Below, piece by piece: positions 16,413 through 24,564 of a DNA stretch of 64,000 nucleotides. The notes beneath the pieces were generated by a model. The model searched no databases and had not been told where the DNA came from. It saw nothing but the letters and a program-made list of their open reading frames with translations. How positions within the stretch are numbered: the first letter of the stretch is position 1; each line of letters starts with the position of its first letter. Location: assembly GCF_018130615.1 (NCBI RefSeq), contig NZ_JAFCKB010000005.1:1-64000 (forward strand), read 5' to 3'. Made by a program: the position numbers and the translations under genes. The stretch comes from Bradyrhizobium manausense. GTDB taxonomy: Bacteria; Pseudomonadota; Alphaproteobacteria; Rhizobiales; Xanthobacteraceae.

Positions 16413-16844
16413 ATGGCGACCGGTTCAGTCTCTCTGGCAAAGGCGATGTGGCGCGGCTTTCGCGGCAAGTGCCCGAACTGCGGCGAAGGCCATTTGTTCG
16501 GCCGCTTCCTCAAAGTCGCAGACGCCTGCGACCATTGCGGCGAGGAACTGTTTCACCAGCGCGCCGATGACTTCCCGGCCTATCTGGTGATGGTCGTGGT
16601 CGGCCACCTCGTGGTGCCGGCGATCCTCGCGGTCGAGACCGCCTATGCGCCGCCGGTGTGGCTGCAGTTGGCGGTGTGGTTGCCGGTGACGTTGTTTGCT
16701 TCGCTCGCGCTGCTGCAACCGACCAAGGGCGCCATCGTCGGCCTGCAATGGCAGATCGGCATGCACGGCTTTGAGGCGAGCAAGCTGCGGCGCGAGGCCG
16801 GTCAGCTTGCGCCTGTGCTGGTGAAAGCGCCGCGCGCGGCCTGA
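16413..16844 (+). CDS. DUF983 membrane protein with N-terminal zinc-ribbon motif
   Basis: 143 residues from the ATG at 16413 (AGAGGTGGGG just upstream). Two CxxC pairs near the N-terminus, GKCPNCGEGHLF and DACDHCGEELF, form a small zinc ribbon, followed by two hydrophobic spans (AYLVMVVVGHLVVPAILAV; LAVWLPVTLFASLALL). This is the DUF983 plan, in which small inner-membrane proteins have no assigned biochemical role. It reads away from the MocR gene. A longer open frame runs upstream to 16302 but overlaps the MocR coding start and is unlikely. Confidence 0.85.
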   Translation: MATGSVSLAKAMWRGFRGKCPNCGEGHLFGRFLKVADACDHCGEELFHQRADDFPAYLVMVVVGHLVVPAILAVETAYAPPVWLQLAVWLPVTLFASLALLQPTKGAIVGLQWQIGMHGFEASKLRREAGQLAPVLVKAPRAA

Positions 16845-16920
16845 GGCACGTCGCGGCGTTTACATCGCACAGGCCGACGCTACACTCCGTCGTATCAAAA
16901 CAAGAACGATGGAAACGCCG

Positions 16921-17634
16921 ATGACTTCACGCGCAAAAACCTTCCTGCTCTGTCATGGCGCGTGGTCCGGCGGATGGTCGTGGCGGAAGATGCAGCCGCT
17001 GATGGCGCAGGCCGGGCACCGCCTGGTCGCGCCGACCTACACCGGGCTCGGCGAGCGATCGCATCTCGCCAGTCCCGCGGTCGATCTCGAGACGCATGTC
17101 CAGGACATTCTCAACGTCATCAAGTTCGAGGGCCTCAATGACATCGTGCTGCTCGGCCACAGCTATGGCGGCATGGTCGCCACCGGCGTTGCCGACCGCG
17201 CGCGAGAGCGCGTGGCGCAGCTGATCTATCTCGACGCCTTCGTGCCGCGCGACGGCCAGTCGCTGTTCGATCTCAACGAGGCCGGCCGCGAGCCGATGCG
17301 CAAGGCGGCGGCCGCCGGCGATGGTTACCGCATCCCGCCGAATCCGCCGCCGCCGGATACGCCGCAAGCCGATCTCGACTGGCTCAACGCGCGCCGCATC
17401 GACATGCCGATCAAATGCTTCGAGACGAAGCTGAAGCTCGGGCACGGCGACCCCGCGATGCCGCGCAGCTATATCTATTGCAAACGCATTCCGCCGGGCG
17501 ATGTGTTCGGCCAGTTCGCCAAGCGAACCAGGAGCGAGGAGGGCTGGCGCTATTTCGAGCTCGACGCCAGTCACGCGCCGAACGTCACGGCGCCGGAGGC
17601 GCTGATGGGTGTGTTGAACGAGATCGTCGCCTAA
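16921..17634 (+). CDS. Alpha/beta hydrolase (esterase / hydroxynitrile-lyase-like)
   Basis: 237 residues from the ATG at 16921 (GGAA 7 bases upstream; an ATG at 16909 adds four residues). The oxyanion-hole motif LCHGAWSGGWSW follows the first strand. The nucleophile elbow is GHSYGG (Ser about 78) and the catalytic His lies in ELDASHAPN near the end. The short cap and overall length match plant-like methylesterase/hydroxynitrile lyase relatives found widely in proteobacteria. No signal peptide, so cytoplasmic. The substrate is unknown. Confidence 0.82.
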   Translation: MTSRAKTFLLCHGAWSGGWSWRKMQPLMAQAGHRLVAPTYTGLGERSHLASPAVDLETHVQDILNVIKFEGLNDIVLLGHSYGGMVATGVADRARERVAQLIYLDAFVPRDGQSLFDLNEAGREPMRKAAAAGDGYRIPPNPPPPDTPQADLDWLNARRIDMPIKCFETKLKLGHGDPAMPRSYIYCKRIPPGDVFGQFAKRTRSEEGWRYFELDASHAPNVTAPEALMGVLNEIVA

Positions 17635-17643
17635 CTCACAGTC

Positions 17644-17760
17644 GTCATTCCGGGGCTCGCGAAGCGAGAGCTATGATGCGCAATTGCGCATCTGAGAATC
17701 CATTCCGCAACGATCTCTGCCGCTCGATGGATTCCGGGTTCGTGCTGCGCACGCCCCCTG
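17644..17760. repeat. Intergenic palindromic repeat, family A
   Basis: Begins GTCATTCCGGGGCTCGCGAA, includes the TGCGCAATTGCGCA palindrome and the GAGAATCCATTCCG to GGATTCCGGG segment typical of the family, and ends CACGCCCCC. Other copies are at 28725, 35734, 47818, 55274 and 61683. It lies between the hydrolase and the rnpB terminator. Confidence 0.8.
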
Positions 17761-17785
17761 GCTGCTCGCTCGGTCCCAAAATGGT

Positions 17786-17817
17786 GAGGGGCCCGATGCG
17801 TCAGCATCGAACCCCTC
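17786..17817 (-). terminator. Probable rnpB terminator hairpin
   Basis: On the minus strand GAGGGG plus CGATGC pair with GCATCG plus CCCCTC across a small internal mismatch and a 4-base loop. The T-run after the stem is short (ACCATTTTGG). It begins about 10 bases beyond the RNase P RNA 3' end. Confidence 0.5.
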
Positions 17818-17826
17818 GTTGCAAGA

Positions 17827-18311
17827 GATCAGCCGGCCTGTAAGCCGGGTTCTGTAGGGCACCGTCCGCTTGCGCGCACGATACGTGACGGCCATTCCTC
17901 TGGGGCCATGTTTGCACATGGCCTCGAGCAACCTACCCGGACGGCGGGCCTGACATCGCCCCGCGGCGTTATCGCTTGCGCGAACAGCCCGCTTAAGCCG
18001 TCCCTATTCGGTTTTGCTCCCGGTGGGGTTTACCATGCCGGCTCCGTTGCCGGCGCCGCGGTGCGCTCTTACCGCACCTTTTCACCCTTACCCGTCTACG
18101 CAGCTGGCGCTGCTACGACGTGGCAAGCCCGGCGGGCCTGCCTCGCCGAAGCCCCGAAGGGGCGAAGGCGGGCGGTTCGTTCTCTGTGGCACTTTCCCTG
18201 GGGTCGCCCCCGCCGGACGTTATCCGGCACCGCATGTCAAGGGAGCCCGGACTTTCCTCCCCGGCGGCCTTTCGGCACCTGCCGGAGCGGCCGTCCGGCC
18301 GACTGACGGGC
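17827..18311 (-). ncRNA. rnpB: RNase P RNA (class A)
   Basis: The catalytic RNA of RNase P, which removes 5' leaders from pre-tRNAs. On the minus strand the 5' part contains GGAGGAAAGTCCGGGCTCCC (18241-18260), the conserved region that forms half of helix P4. The 3' part contains CCTACAGAACCCGGCTTACA (17839-17858), the other universally conserved segment. GC-rich paired arms lie between them and the length is about 485 bases. All open frames across this region are spurious. The ends are approximate to about 10 bases. Confidence 0.95.
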
Positions 18312-18454
18312 TACGCATGGAGCATTTGTGACGGTTCCGTCAAGGCGATATCGCCGCGCACGCCTTGCCCGAAATAAATTATCCTGAAGATGTCGTTTGG
18401 TGCGTCCCCCGTTCGACTGATGTCGGCGATCAAGCCGAACAACAGGAGTGACCC

Positions 18455-18805
18455 ATGCAGTATCTGCTGCTGATCTACCGGAGCGAAGCTCAGTTGAGCA
18501 ACATGACCCCTGCCGCCCGTCAGAAGATGTCTGAGGAATACGGCACCTACACGCAGTCGATCATCCAGAGCGGCCATTTCAAGGCTGGTGACGGGCTCCA
18601 GCCGAGCACCACCGCGACCACCGTGCGTGTGCGGGATGGCAAGACCCTGACGACCGACGGACCGTTCGCGGAGACGCGCGAACAACTTGGCGGCTACTAT
18701 CTGGTCGACGCCAAGGATCTCGACGCCGCCGTCGCACTGGCCGCTCGGATTCCCGGAGCCAGGGACGGCTCGATCGAAGTCAGGCCGGTCATGATCTACA
18801 AGTGA
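18455..18805 (+). CDS. YCII-related (DGPF) domain protein
   Basis: 116 residues. The family signature [21 protein letters not shown] (about 69-89) is intact, preceded by [11 protein letters not shown] at the start; the ferredoxin-like fold is expected. AGGAG lies upstream of the ATG. These proteins are the usual partners of ECF42-type sigma factors. Here the stop TGA overlaps the sigma gene's GTG start by 4 bases (GTGA), so the two are translationally coupled. The biochemical role is unknown; a small-molecule or oxidant sensor has been proposed for the family. Confidence 0.88.
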   Translation: MQYLLLIYRSEAQLSNMTPAARQKMSEEYGTYTQSIIQSGHFKAGDGLQPSTTATTVRVRDGKTLTTDGPFAETREQLGGYYLVDAKDLDAAVALAARIPGARDGSIEVRPVMIYK

Positions 18806-20040
18806 TTGCCGCGACCGACATCGACAAGATCTTTCGCGACGAGGCGGGGCGGGCGCTGGCCACGCTGATCCGCCTCGTCGGCGATTTCGATCTCGCCGAG
18901 GACGCGCTCCAGGACGCCTTTGCGGTGGCGCTGGAGCGCTGGTCGGCGGGCGAGGTCCCCGACAATCCGCGCGCCTGGCTGGTCAATGTCGGTCGTAACA
19001 AGGCGATCGACCGCGTCCGCCGCCGGGCCGCCTTTCGCGGCAAGCAGCAGGCGCTGCTGCATGAGCTCGAGTTCAACGCAGATGCGCCGGTCGAGCCGCC
19101 GGCCATGCTCGATGATGACATGCTGCGGCTCATCTTCACCTGCTGCCATCCGGCCTTCGCGCCCGAGGTTCAGGTCGCGCTGACGCTGCGCACGGTGTGC
19201 GGCCTCTCCGCCGCGCAGGTCGCGCGCGCCTTTCTCGTCGGTGAGGATGTGATGGCGCAGCGCCTCGTTCGCGCCAAGCAGAAGATCAGGCTTGCGGGCA
19301 TTCCCTATGAAGTGCCCGAGCGCGGCGCGCTGGCGCCGCGGCTCGACGGCGTGCTTGCTGTGATCTATCTCGTCTTCACCGAAGGCTATGTCGCGACCTC
19401 AGGCGCGGATTTGATGCGGCCCGATCTCGCGGTCGAGGCGATCAGGCTCGGCCGCCTGCTCGATCGCCTGATGCCCGATCGCGCCGCGATCAAGGGCTTG
19501 CTGGCCTTGATGCTGCTGCACGATGCGCGCCGTGCCGGGCGCGAGACTGCGGCTGGCGATATCGTGCTGCTGGAAGAGCAGGACCGCTCGCTCTGGGATC
19601 GCGCGCAGATCCAGGAGGGCCTGCGACTCGTCGATGACGCGCTGCGTGTGCCGGGCCGGCCTCGGCCCTATGCGGTGCAGGCCGCGATTGCCGCGCTGCA
19701 TGCCCGCGCGCCGAGCTTCGAGGCGACCGATTGGCGGCAAATCGCCGGCCTTTACGAGGTTCTCCTGCGCATCAGCCCGTCGGCGGTGATCGAGCTCAAC
19801 CATGCCGCCGCGATCTCGATGGTCGACGGCCCGGCGCGCGCGCTCGATCTCGTCGACGCGATCACGGCGCGCGGCGGCCTCGATGGCTACGAGCTGCTGC
19901 CCGCGGTGCGCGCGGATTTGCTGCGGCGGCTGGAGCGAAAGCAGGAGGCGCGCGAGGCTTATGCCGTGGCGAGCGAGGCGACGCAGCTGGAGCCGTTGCG
20001 GCGGTTATATGCGCGGCGGGTGAGGGAGATGGACGACTAG
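18802..20040 (+). CDS. ECF sigma factor of the long, DGPF-linked (ECF42-like) type
   Basis: 412 residues from a GTG start within the stop of the preceding gene. Region 2 is seen in [22 protein letters not shown] and [20 protein letters not shown]; region 4 in [35 protein letters not shown]. The extra C-terminal about 220 residues (from about 195, [14 protein letters not shown] on) form the TPR-like extension of this ECF group, which lacks an anti-sigma factor. It should redirect RNA polymerase to a small regulon that includes its DGPF partner. No separate anti-sigma gene lies nearby. Confidence 0.9.
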   Translation: MIAATDIDKIFRDEAGRALATLIRLVGDFDLAEDALQDAFAVALERWSAGEVPDNPRAWLVNVGRNKAIDRVRRRAAFRGKQQALLHELEFNADAPVEPPAMLDDDMLRLIFTCCHPAFAPEVQVALTLRTVCGLSAAQVARAFLVGEDVMAQRLVRAKQKIRLAGIPYEVPERGALAPRLDGVLAVIYLVFTEGYVATSGADLMRPDLAVEAIRLGRLLDRLMPDRAAIKGLLALMLLHDARRAGRETAAGDIVLLEEQDRSLWDRAQIQEGLRLVDDALRVPGRPRPYAVQAAIAALHARAPSFEATDWRQIAGLYEVLLRISPSAVIELNHAAAISMVDGPARALDLVDAITARGGLDGYELLPAVRADLLRRLERKQEAREAYAVASEATQLEPLRRLYARRVREMDD

Positions 20041-20045
20041 CGCCG

Positions 20046-20909
20046 TCACTTCGACGCGACGGCCGTCCCATCCGCCGGCAGGCTCCCCAGCAGCGCTTGC
20101 AACGTCGTCAGCGTCGAATGATCGGCAACACCATCGAGCCGCGCCGGGCGGAAATGGCGCTGGAAGGCGGTGACGACTTCCATCGTCGCAGCGTCGTATT
20201 TGCCGGTGAGCGGCACGCCATAGCCGTAGCGGGCGAGCGCCTGCTGCAGGCTCAGCACCGCGTCGCTGATGGTGCCGAGCATCAGGGTTTCGCCGCGCAC
20301 GACCGGGGCGGGCGTCACCCAGTGGCCGACGCCGGAATTGGCCAGCGAATGCCAGGGAAATTTTTCGCCGGGATCCTTCTTGCGCGCGGGCGCGACGTCG
20401 GAATGACCGAGCACCCGTTGCGGCACGATCTTGCGGCGAAGGATGATGCCGCGGCATAGCGCGATGACCGCTGCGATCTGGCGCAGCGGATATTCGGGAT
20501 AGCCCCAATCGTGGCCGCGATTGATGATCTCGATCCCGATCGAGCAGGAGTTGATGTCGTCCTCGCCGGCCCAGGACGAGACGCCGGCGTGCCAGGCGCG
20601 CCGTGCTTCGGGGACGCATTGAACGATGCGGCCGTCCTCCAGCACGACATAATGCGCCGACACTTCGGTGCCCGCCGTGCACAGCCGCGCCAGCGCGCCC
20701 TCGACGTCGGGCATGCCGGTGTAGTGCAGCACGATCATGTCGGGCTGCCGGCCCTTGTTGCGCTCGCCATGGTTGGGCGAGGGGATGATGTCGGAGACGG
20801 TCGACGAATCCGGCTCGAAGGTCCGCATGTTCGCCGCGGCCTTGGGAACCGGGAGAACGCGCTGACGCTTCGAATCAGTTCCAGACGGCGTGGACGGACC
20901 GGACGACAT
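20046..20909 (-). CDS. N-acetylmuramoyl-L-alanine amidase (AmpD/AmiD type) with PG-binding domain
   Basis: 287 residues from the ATG at 20909; starts at 20984 or 20828 are also possible because no ribosome binding site is decisive. The amidase_2 domain (about 35-185) has the zinc ligands in IVLHYTG, VLGHSDVAPARKKDPG (His and Asp) and the tight-turn AHYVVLEDGRI. The C-terminal about 70 residues (AVLSLQQALARYGYG ... VTAFQRHFRPARLDG) form a peptidoglycan-binding domain. It cleaves the MurNAc-L-Ala bond, either in muropeptide recycling or on exported wall. No convincing signal peptide, which favours recycling. Divergent from the dcw operon. Confidence 0.85.
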   Translation of the reverse strand: MSSGPSTPSGTDSKRQRVLPVPKAAANMRTFEPDSSTVSDIIPSPNHGERNKGRQPDMIVLHYTGMPDVEGALARLCTAGTEVSAHYVVLEDGRIVQCVPEARRAWHAGVSSWAGEDDINSCSIGIEIINRGHDWGYPEYPLRQIAAVIALCRGIILRRKIVPQRVLGHSDVAPARKKDPGEKFPWHSLANSGVGHWVTPAPVVRGETLMLGTISDAVLSLQQALARYGYGVPLTGKYDAATMEVVTAFQRHFRPARLDGVADHSTLTTLQALLGSLPADGTAVASK

Positions 20910-21353
20910 AAACAAACTCAGGTCGGACAGGATAATGGGCCAAGCCCTTCTCTTTACTATTTCTTTACTGTCCGGTTCGCGCAATCGCGCGGTGCGGTTA
21001 ACGGGCGCATTTTCGGCTCAGTGTGTGGATGACGCATCACCGCCCAAGGACCTTTTCGACTTGTAACGAGCCGATCAACGCTTTCTTAACGCTAAGCGCC
21101 GTTACTGAGAGATGAAGAGCCGACCCGCGTCCGGAGGCGGCCAAAAGCGTTTTTGGCTCGAAATCCCATGGTTGCCCGACATATTCCACTGGGAACACCG
21201 GGTCTGCCGCCTGGGACGACCGGGCTCGGCGCGTATGCTGGATTGGGGCTTTGTCGTGGAACCGCCGCGACGCGGAATTATTCGAGGCGTGATGGGCTGC
21301 TTCGCCCCCGGTTTGACCTGCCTGCTCTCCTGCGTACCTGGCGGGCGCGACGC
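20910..21353. other. Divergent intergenic region upstream of the dcw operon
   Basis: 444 bases between the amidase and rsmH. It must hold the dcw promoter, but I see no site I would defend; TTGTAA at about 21062 with TCTTAA 17 bases on is a weak match. No MraZ-like reading frame occurs here. An 81-codon frame (21112-21357) ends in an ATGA overlap with rsmH and is discussed under findings. Confidence 0.5.
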
Positions 21354-22343
21354 ATGAGTGCCGCGCCGCACATTCCCGTGCTGGGCCGCGAGGCGATCGA
21401 GCATCTCGCGCCGCGCGAGGGCGGTATTTATGTCGATGCCACCTTTGGCGCCGGCGGCTACAGCCGCGCCATTCTCGAAGTGCCGGGAACCCGGCTCATT
21501 GCCATTGATCGCGACCGCACCGCCATCGCCGGCGGCGCCGAGCTGGTCGCGGGTTCCGCCGGCAGGCTGACACTGGTCGAGGACCGCTTCTCCAATCTCG
21601 CCGAGGTCTGCACGGCGCAAGGCGTCGACGCTGTCGATGGCGTCGTGATGGACGTCGGGGTCTCCTCGATGCAACTCGACCAGGCCGGTCGCGGCTTCTC
21701 GTTCCGCCTCGACGGTCCGCTCGACATGCGGATGGGGCAGACGGGACCGACGGCGGCCGACGTCGTCGCGCGCGCGTCGGAAAGCGACCTCGCCGACATC
21801 ATCTATCTCTTCGGCGAGGAGCGCCATTCGCGCCGCGTCGCCCGCGCCATCGTCGCCGACCGGCAGGAGACGCCGTTCACGACCACACGCGCGCTCGCCG
21901 ATCTCGTCGGCAGGGTGGTGCGCTCGAAGCCCGGCGACATTCATCCGGCGACGCGGACGTTCCAGGCGCTGCGTATCTTCGTCAATGAGGAGCTCGAGGA
22001 GCTGCAGACTGCGCTTGCCTCGGCCGAGCGCGTGCTCAGGCCCGGCGGCCGTCTCGTCGTGGTCTCGTTCCACTCGCTGGAAGACCGCATCGTCAAGAAT
22101 TTCCTCTCCGAGCGCTCGAAGACCGGCGGCGGCTCGCGGCACCTGCCGGAAGTGGCGCAAGGCGCGCCGAGCTTCCGGCTGCTGACGCGGCGGCCCGTGA
22201 TCGCCGGCGAAGAGGAAGTCGCGCACAATCCGCGCGCACGTTCTGCAAAGCTGCGCGCCGCCGAGCGCACTTCGGCGCCGGTGCATGCCGACGACGAGCC
22301 ATCGTCCTGGCCAAAACTCTCCGACGTGATGAGGGGCGGCTAG
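21354..22343 (+). CDS. rsmH: 16S rRNA (cytosine1402-N4)-methyltransferase
   Basis: 329 residues (MraW). It methylates N4 of C1402 in the 16S rRNA P-site and is the usual first or second gene of dcw clusters. The start [20 protein letters not shown] matches the family N-terminus, HxPVL. The SAM site is [15 protein letters not shown] (about 25-39), followed by [15 protein letters not shown] and the late [17 protein letters not shown] signature. The reading frame is open upstream to 21153, but that part does not look like the family. ftsL begins 4 bases after its stop. Confidence 0.95.
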   Translation: MSAAPHIPVLGREAIEHLAPREGGIYVDATFGAGGYSRAILEVPGTRLIAIDRDRTAIAGGAELVAGSAGRLTLVEDRFSNLAEVCTAQGVDAVDGVVMDVGVSSMQLDQAGRGFSFRLDGPLDMRMGQTGPTAADVVARASESDLADIIYLFGEERHSRRVARAIVADRQETPFTTTRALADLVGRVVRSKPGDIHPATRTFQALRIFVNEELEELQTALASAERVLRPGGRLVVVSFHSLEDRIVKNFLSERSKTGGGSRHLPEVAQGAPSFRLLTRRPVIAGEEEVAHNPRARSAKLRAAERTSAPVHADDEPSSWPKLSDVMRGG

Positions 22344-22346
22344 CAC

Positions 22347-22739
22347 ATGCGCTTCATCCACCTCCTCGTCATCGGCGCGCTGATCTTCGCGGCCGCCTAT
22401 GTCTACCGGATCAAGATGGATTCCACCGCCCGCACCGAGAAGGTGCTGCGGCTGCACGCCGAGATCCGCGAGCAGCGCGACGCCATCGCGCAGCTGCGCT
22501 CCGAATGGGCCAAGCTCGATGCGCCCTTGCGGCTACAGGGCCTCGTCGAGCGGCATCTGCCGCTCAAGCCCGTCAACGGCACGCAATATGATTCACTGAA
22601 GAACCTGCCGGATCGTCCGCCGCGGATGTTCAGGCCGGGCGAGCCCGATCCGATCGGCGCCATGCTCAACACCATCGAAGCAGCGAGCGATCCTGATACC
22701 GTAACGGGCTCCGTGCCTCAGCCTGAGGACAAGCAATGA
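22347..22739 (+). CDS. ftsL: Cell division protein FtsL
   Basis: 130 residues. One N-terminal membrane span (FIHLLVIGALIFAAAYVYRI) followed by a coiled-coil segment (RTEKVLRLHAEIREQRDAIAQLRSEWAKL, about 30-58) and a Pro-rich tail. FtsL has little sequence conservation; the call rests on size, topology and place between rsmH and ftsI. It links the FtsQ/B complex to FtsW/I in the periplasm at the septum. Its stop overlaps the ftsI ATG by 4 bases. Confidence 0.88.
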   Translation: MRFIHLLVIGALIFAAAYVYRIKMDSTARTEKVLRLHAEIREQRDAIAQLRSEWAKLDAPLRLQGLVERHLPLKPVNGTQYDSLKNLPDRPPRMFRPGEPDPIGAMLNTIEAASDPDTVTGSVPQPEDKQ

Positions 22740-24484
22740 GCGCTTTGACTCCGGCCAAACCCAAGCCGACCGAACCCTGGCGGCAGCGCCTGGTCCGCAG
22801 CCTGCTCTACGGGCGCAATGTCGACCGCCAGGCGAAGGCCCGGGCGCGCGTTGGCCTGGCGATGCTGGCCTTCGGAACCATCTACGCCCTGATCGGCGGC
22901 CGGCTCGTGATGTTCGCGATCGGCGCCGACGCCCACAGCGCGCGGCGCGCCGCCTCGCAGGAAGTGGTCGCGACTGCGCGGCCCGACATCGTCGACCGCA
23001 ACGGCGCGATCCTTGCGACCGACGTCAAGGCCGCCAGCATGTTCGGCGAGCCGCGCCGCATCATCGACAAGGACGAGGCGATCGAGCTTCTGACCGCGAC
23101 GGTGCCCGACCTCGACGAAGCCGAGGTGCGCGAGCGCCTGAAAACGCGCAAGGGTTTCGTCTGGCTCAAGCGCGAGATCACGGCGAAGCAGCAGCAGGAC
23201 ATCCACAAGCTCGGCATCCCCGGCATCGGCTTCCTGCGTGAGAACAAGCGCGTCTATCCGACCGGCAACGAGGTCGCCCACCTCATCGGCCTCGTCAACA
23301 TCGACAACCAGGGCATTGCCGGCATGGAGAAGTGGCTCGATAACCAGGGCCTCGCCGATCTCCATCGCGCCGGCTTTGCCATCGACCGGCTGCAGAAGCC
23401 GGTCGAGCTGTCGGTCGACCTGCGCGTCGAGCACGCGCTGCGCGACGAGCTGCTCAAGGCCAAGGAGAAGTTCCACACCAAGGCGGCCTCCGGCCTCGTC
23501 ACCAACGTCAACACCGGCGAAATCATCGCGATGGTCTCGGTGCCGGATTTCGACCCGAACAATCCGAAGGAAGCCCACGATCCCGACCGCATCAACCGCC
23601 TGACCACCGGCGTCTACGAGATGGGCTCGACCTTCAAGGCCTTCACGCTCGCGATGGCGCTCGACACCGGCAAATATGGTCTCGACTCGCTGTGGGACGC
23701 GCGCGGGCCGCTGCACTACGGCAAGTTCGCGATCCATGACGACGAGCCGAAGGGCCGCTTCCTCAACATGAAAGAGGTGTTCACCTTCTCCTCCAACGTC
23801 GGCGCGGCGCGGATTGCGCTGTCGCAGGGCGTAGAGGCGCACAAGGCGTTCCTGCGCAAGATGGGACAGCTCGAGCGGCTTCGCACCGAGCTGCCGGAAA
23901 GCGCCTCGCCGATCCTGCCGCGGCGCTGGAGCGAGCTGAACACCATCACCATCGCGTTCGGCCACGGCATGGCGGTCGCGCCGCTGCAGGCGGTGATGGG
24001 CGTCAGCGCGCTCGCCAATGGCGGCCTTCTGATTCCGCCGACCTTCCTCAAGCGCTCCGAGGAGGAGGCGCGGGCGATCGCCAAGCGCGTGATCAAGCCC
24101 GAGACCTCGGACAAGATGCGCTTCCTGATGCGGCTGAACGCCGAGATCGGTACGGCGCGCAAGGCCGACGTGAAGGGCTATTATATCGGCGGCAAGACCG
24201 GCACCGCGGAAAAGGTGGTCAACGGCCGCTACGCCAAGAAGCGGGTGCTGACCGCGTTCACCGCGATCCTGCCGGCGGACAAGCCGAAATACCAGCTCCT
24301 GATCATGCTCGACGAGCCGCAGCCGCTGAAGGAAACCTACGGCTTCATCACGTCGGGCTGGAACGCCGTCCCGACCGCCGGCAACGTCATTACCCGGATC
24401 GGACCGCTTCTCGGCATCGAGCCCCGCTACGACCTGCCGCCTGCTGACCGCCTTATTCTTGCAGCATCTAGGACAACCCAGTAA
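22736..24484 (+). CDS. ftsI: Septal penicillin-binding protein 3 (DD-transpeptidase)
   Basis: 582 residues. One N-terminal anchor (about 41-60), the PBP dimerisation domain starting ATARPDIVDRNGAILATDV, and the transpeptidase domain with the three active-site motifs: STFK (Ser about 298), SSN (about 352-354) and KTGTAEK (Lys about 487). It cross-links septal peptidoglycan in complex with FtsW. Length is typical. Overlaps the end of ftsL (ATGA), and 80 bases separate it from murE. Confidence 0.96.
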   Translation: MSALTPAKPKPTEPWRQRLVRSLLYGRNVDRQAKARARVGLAMLAFGTIYALIGGRLVMFAIGADAHSARRAASQEVVATARPDIVDRNGAILATDVKAASMFGEPRRIIDKDEAIELLTATVPDLDEAEVRERLKTRKGFVWLKREITAKQQQDIHKLGIPGIGFLRENKRVYPTGNEVAHLIGLVNIDNQGIAGMEKWLDNQGLADLHRAGFAIDRLQKPVELSVDLRVEHALRDELLKAKEKFHTKAASGLVTNVNTGEIIAMVSVPDFDPNNPKEAHDPDRINRLTTGVYEMGSTFKAFTLAMALDTGKYGLDSLWDARGPLHYGKFAIHDDEPKGRFLNMKEVFTFSSNVGAARIALSQGVEAHKAFLRKMGQLERLRTELPESASPILPRRWSELNTITIAFGHGMAVAPLQAVMGVSALANGGLLIPPTFLKRSEEEARAIAKRVIKPETSDKMRFLMRLNAEIGTARKADVKGYYIGGKTGTAEKVVNGRYAKKRVLTAFTAILPADKPKYQLLIMLDEPQPLKETYGFITSGWNAVPTAGNVITRIGPLLGIEPRYDLPPADRLILAASRTTQ

Positions 24485-24564
24485 TCAATCGGGTAGGCCG
24501 TAGCCGCTGCTGAGTCGGGGATTTCCCTCAAGATTCGGCTTTCCGGCACGGCAACTGGAAGACC

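Noticed and set aside
17671-18377. Several open frames across 17.7-18.4 kb on both strands
   Set aside because: This region is the RNase P RNA, identified by two conserved segments. The frames are spurious.
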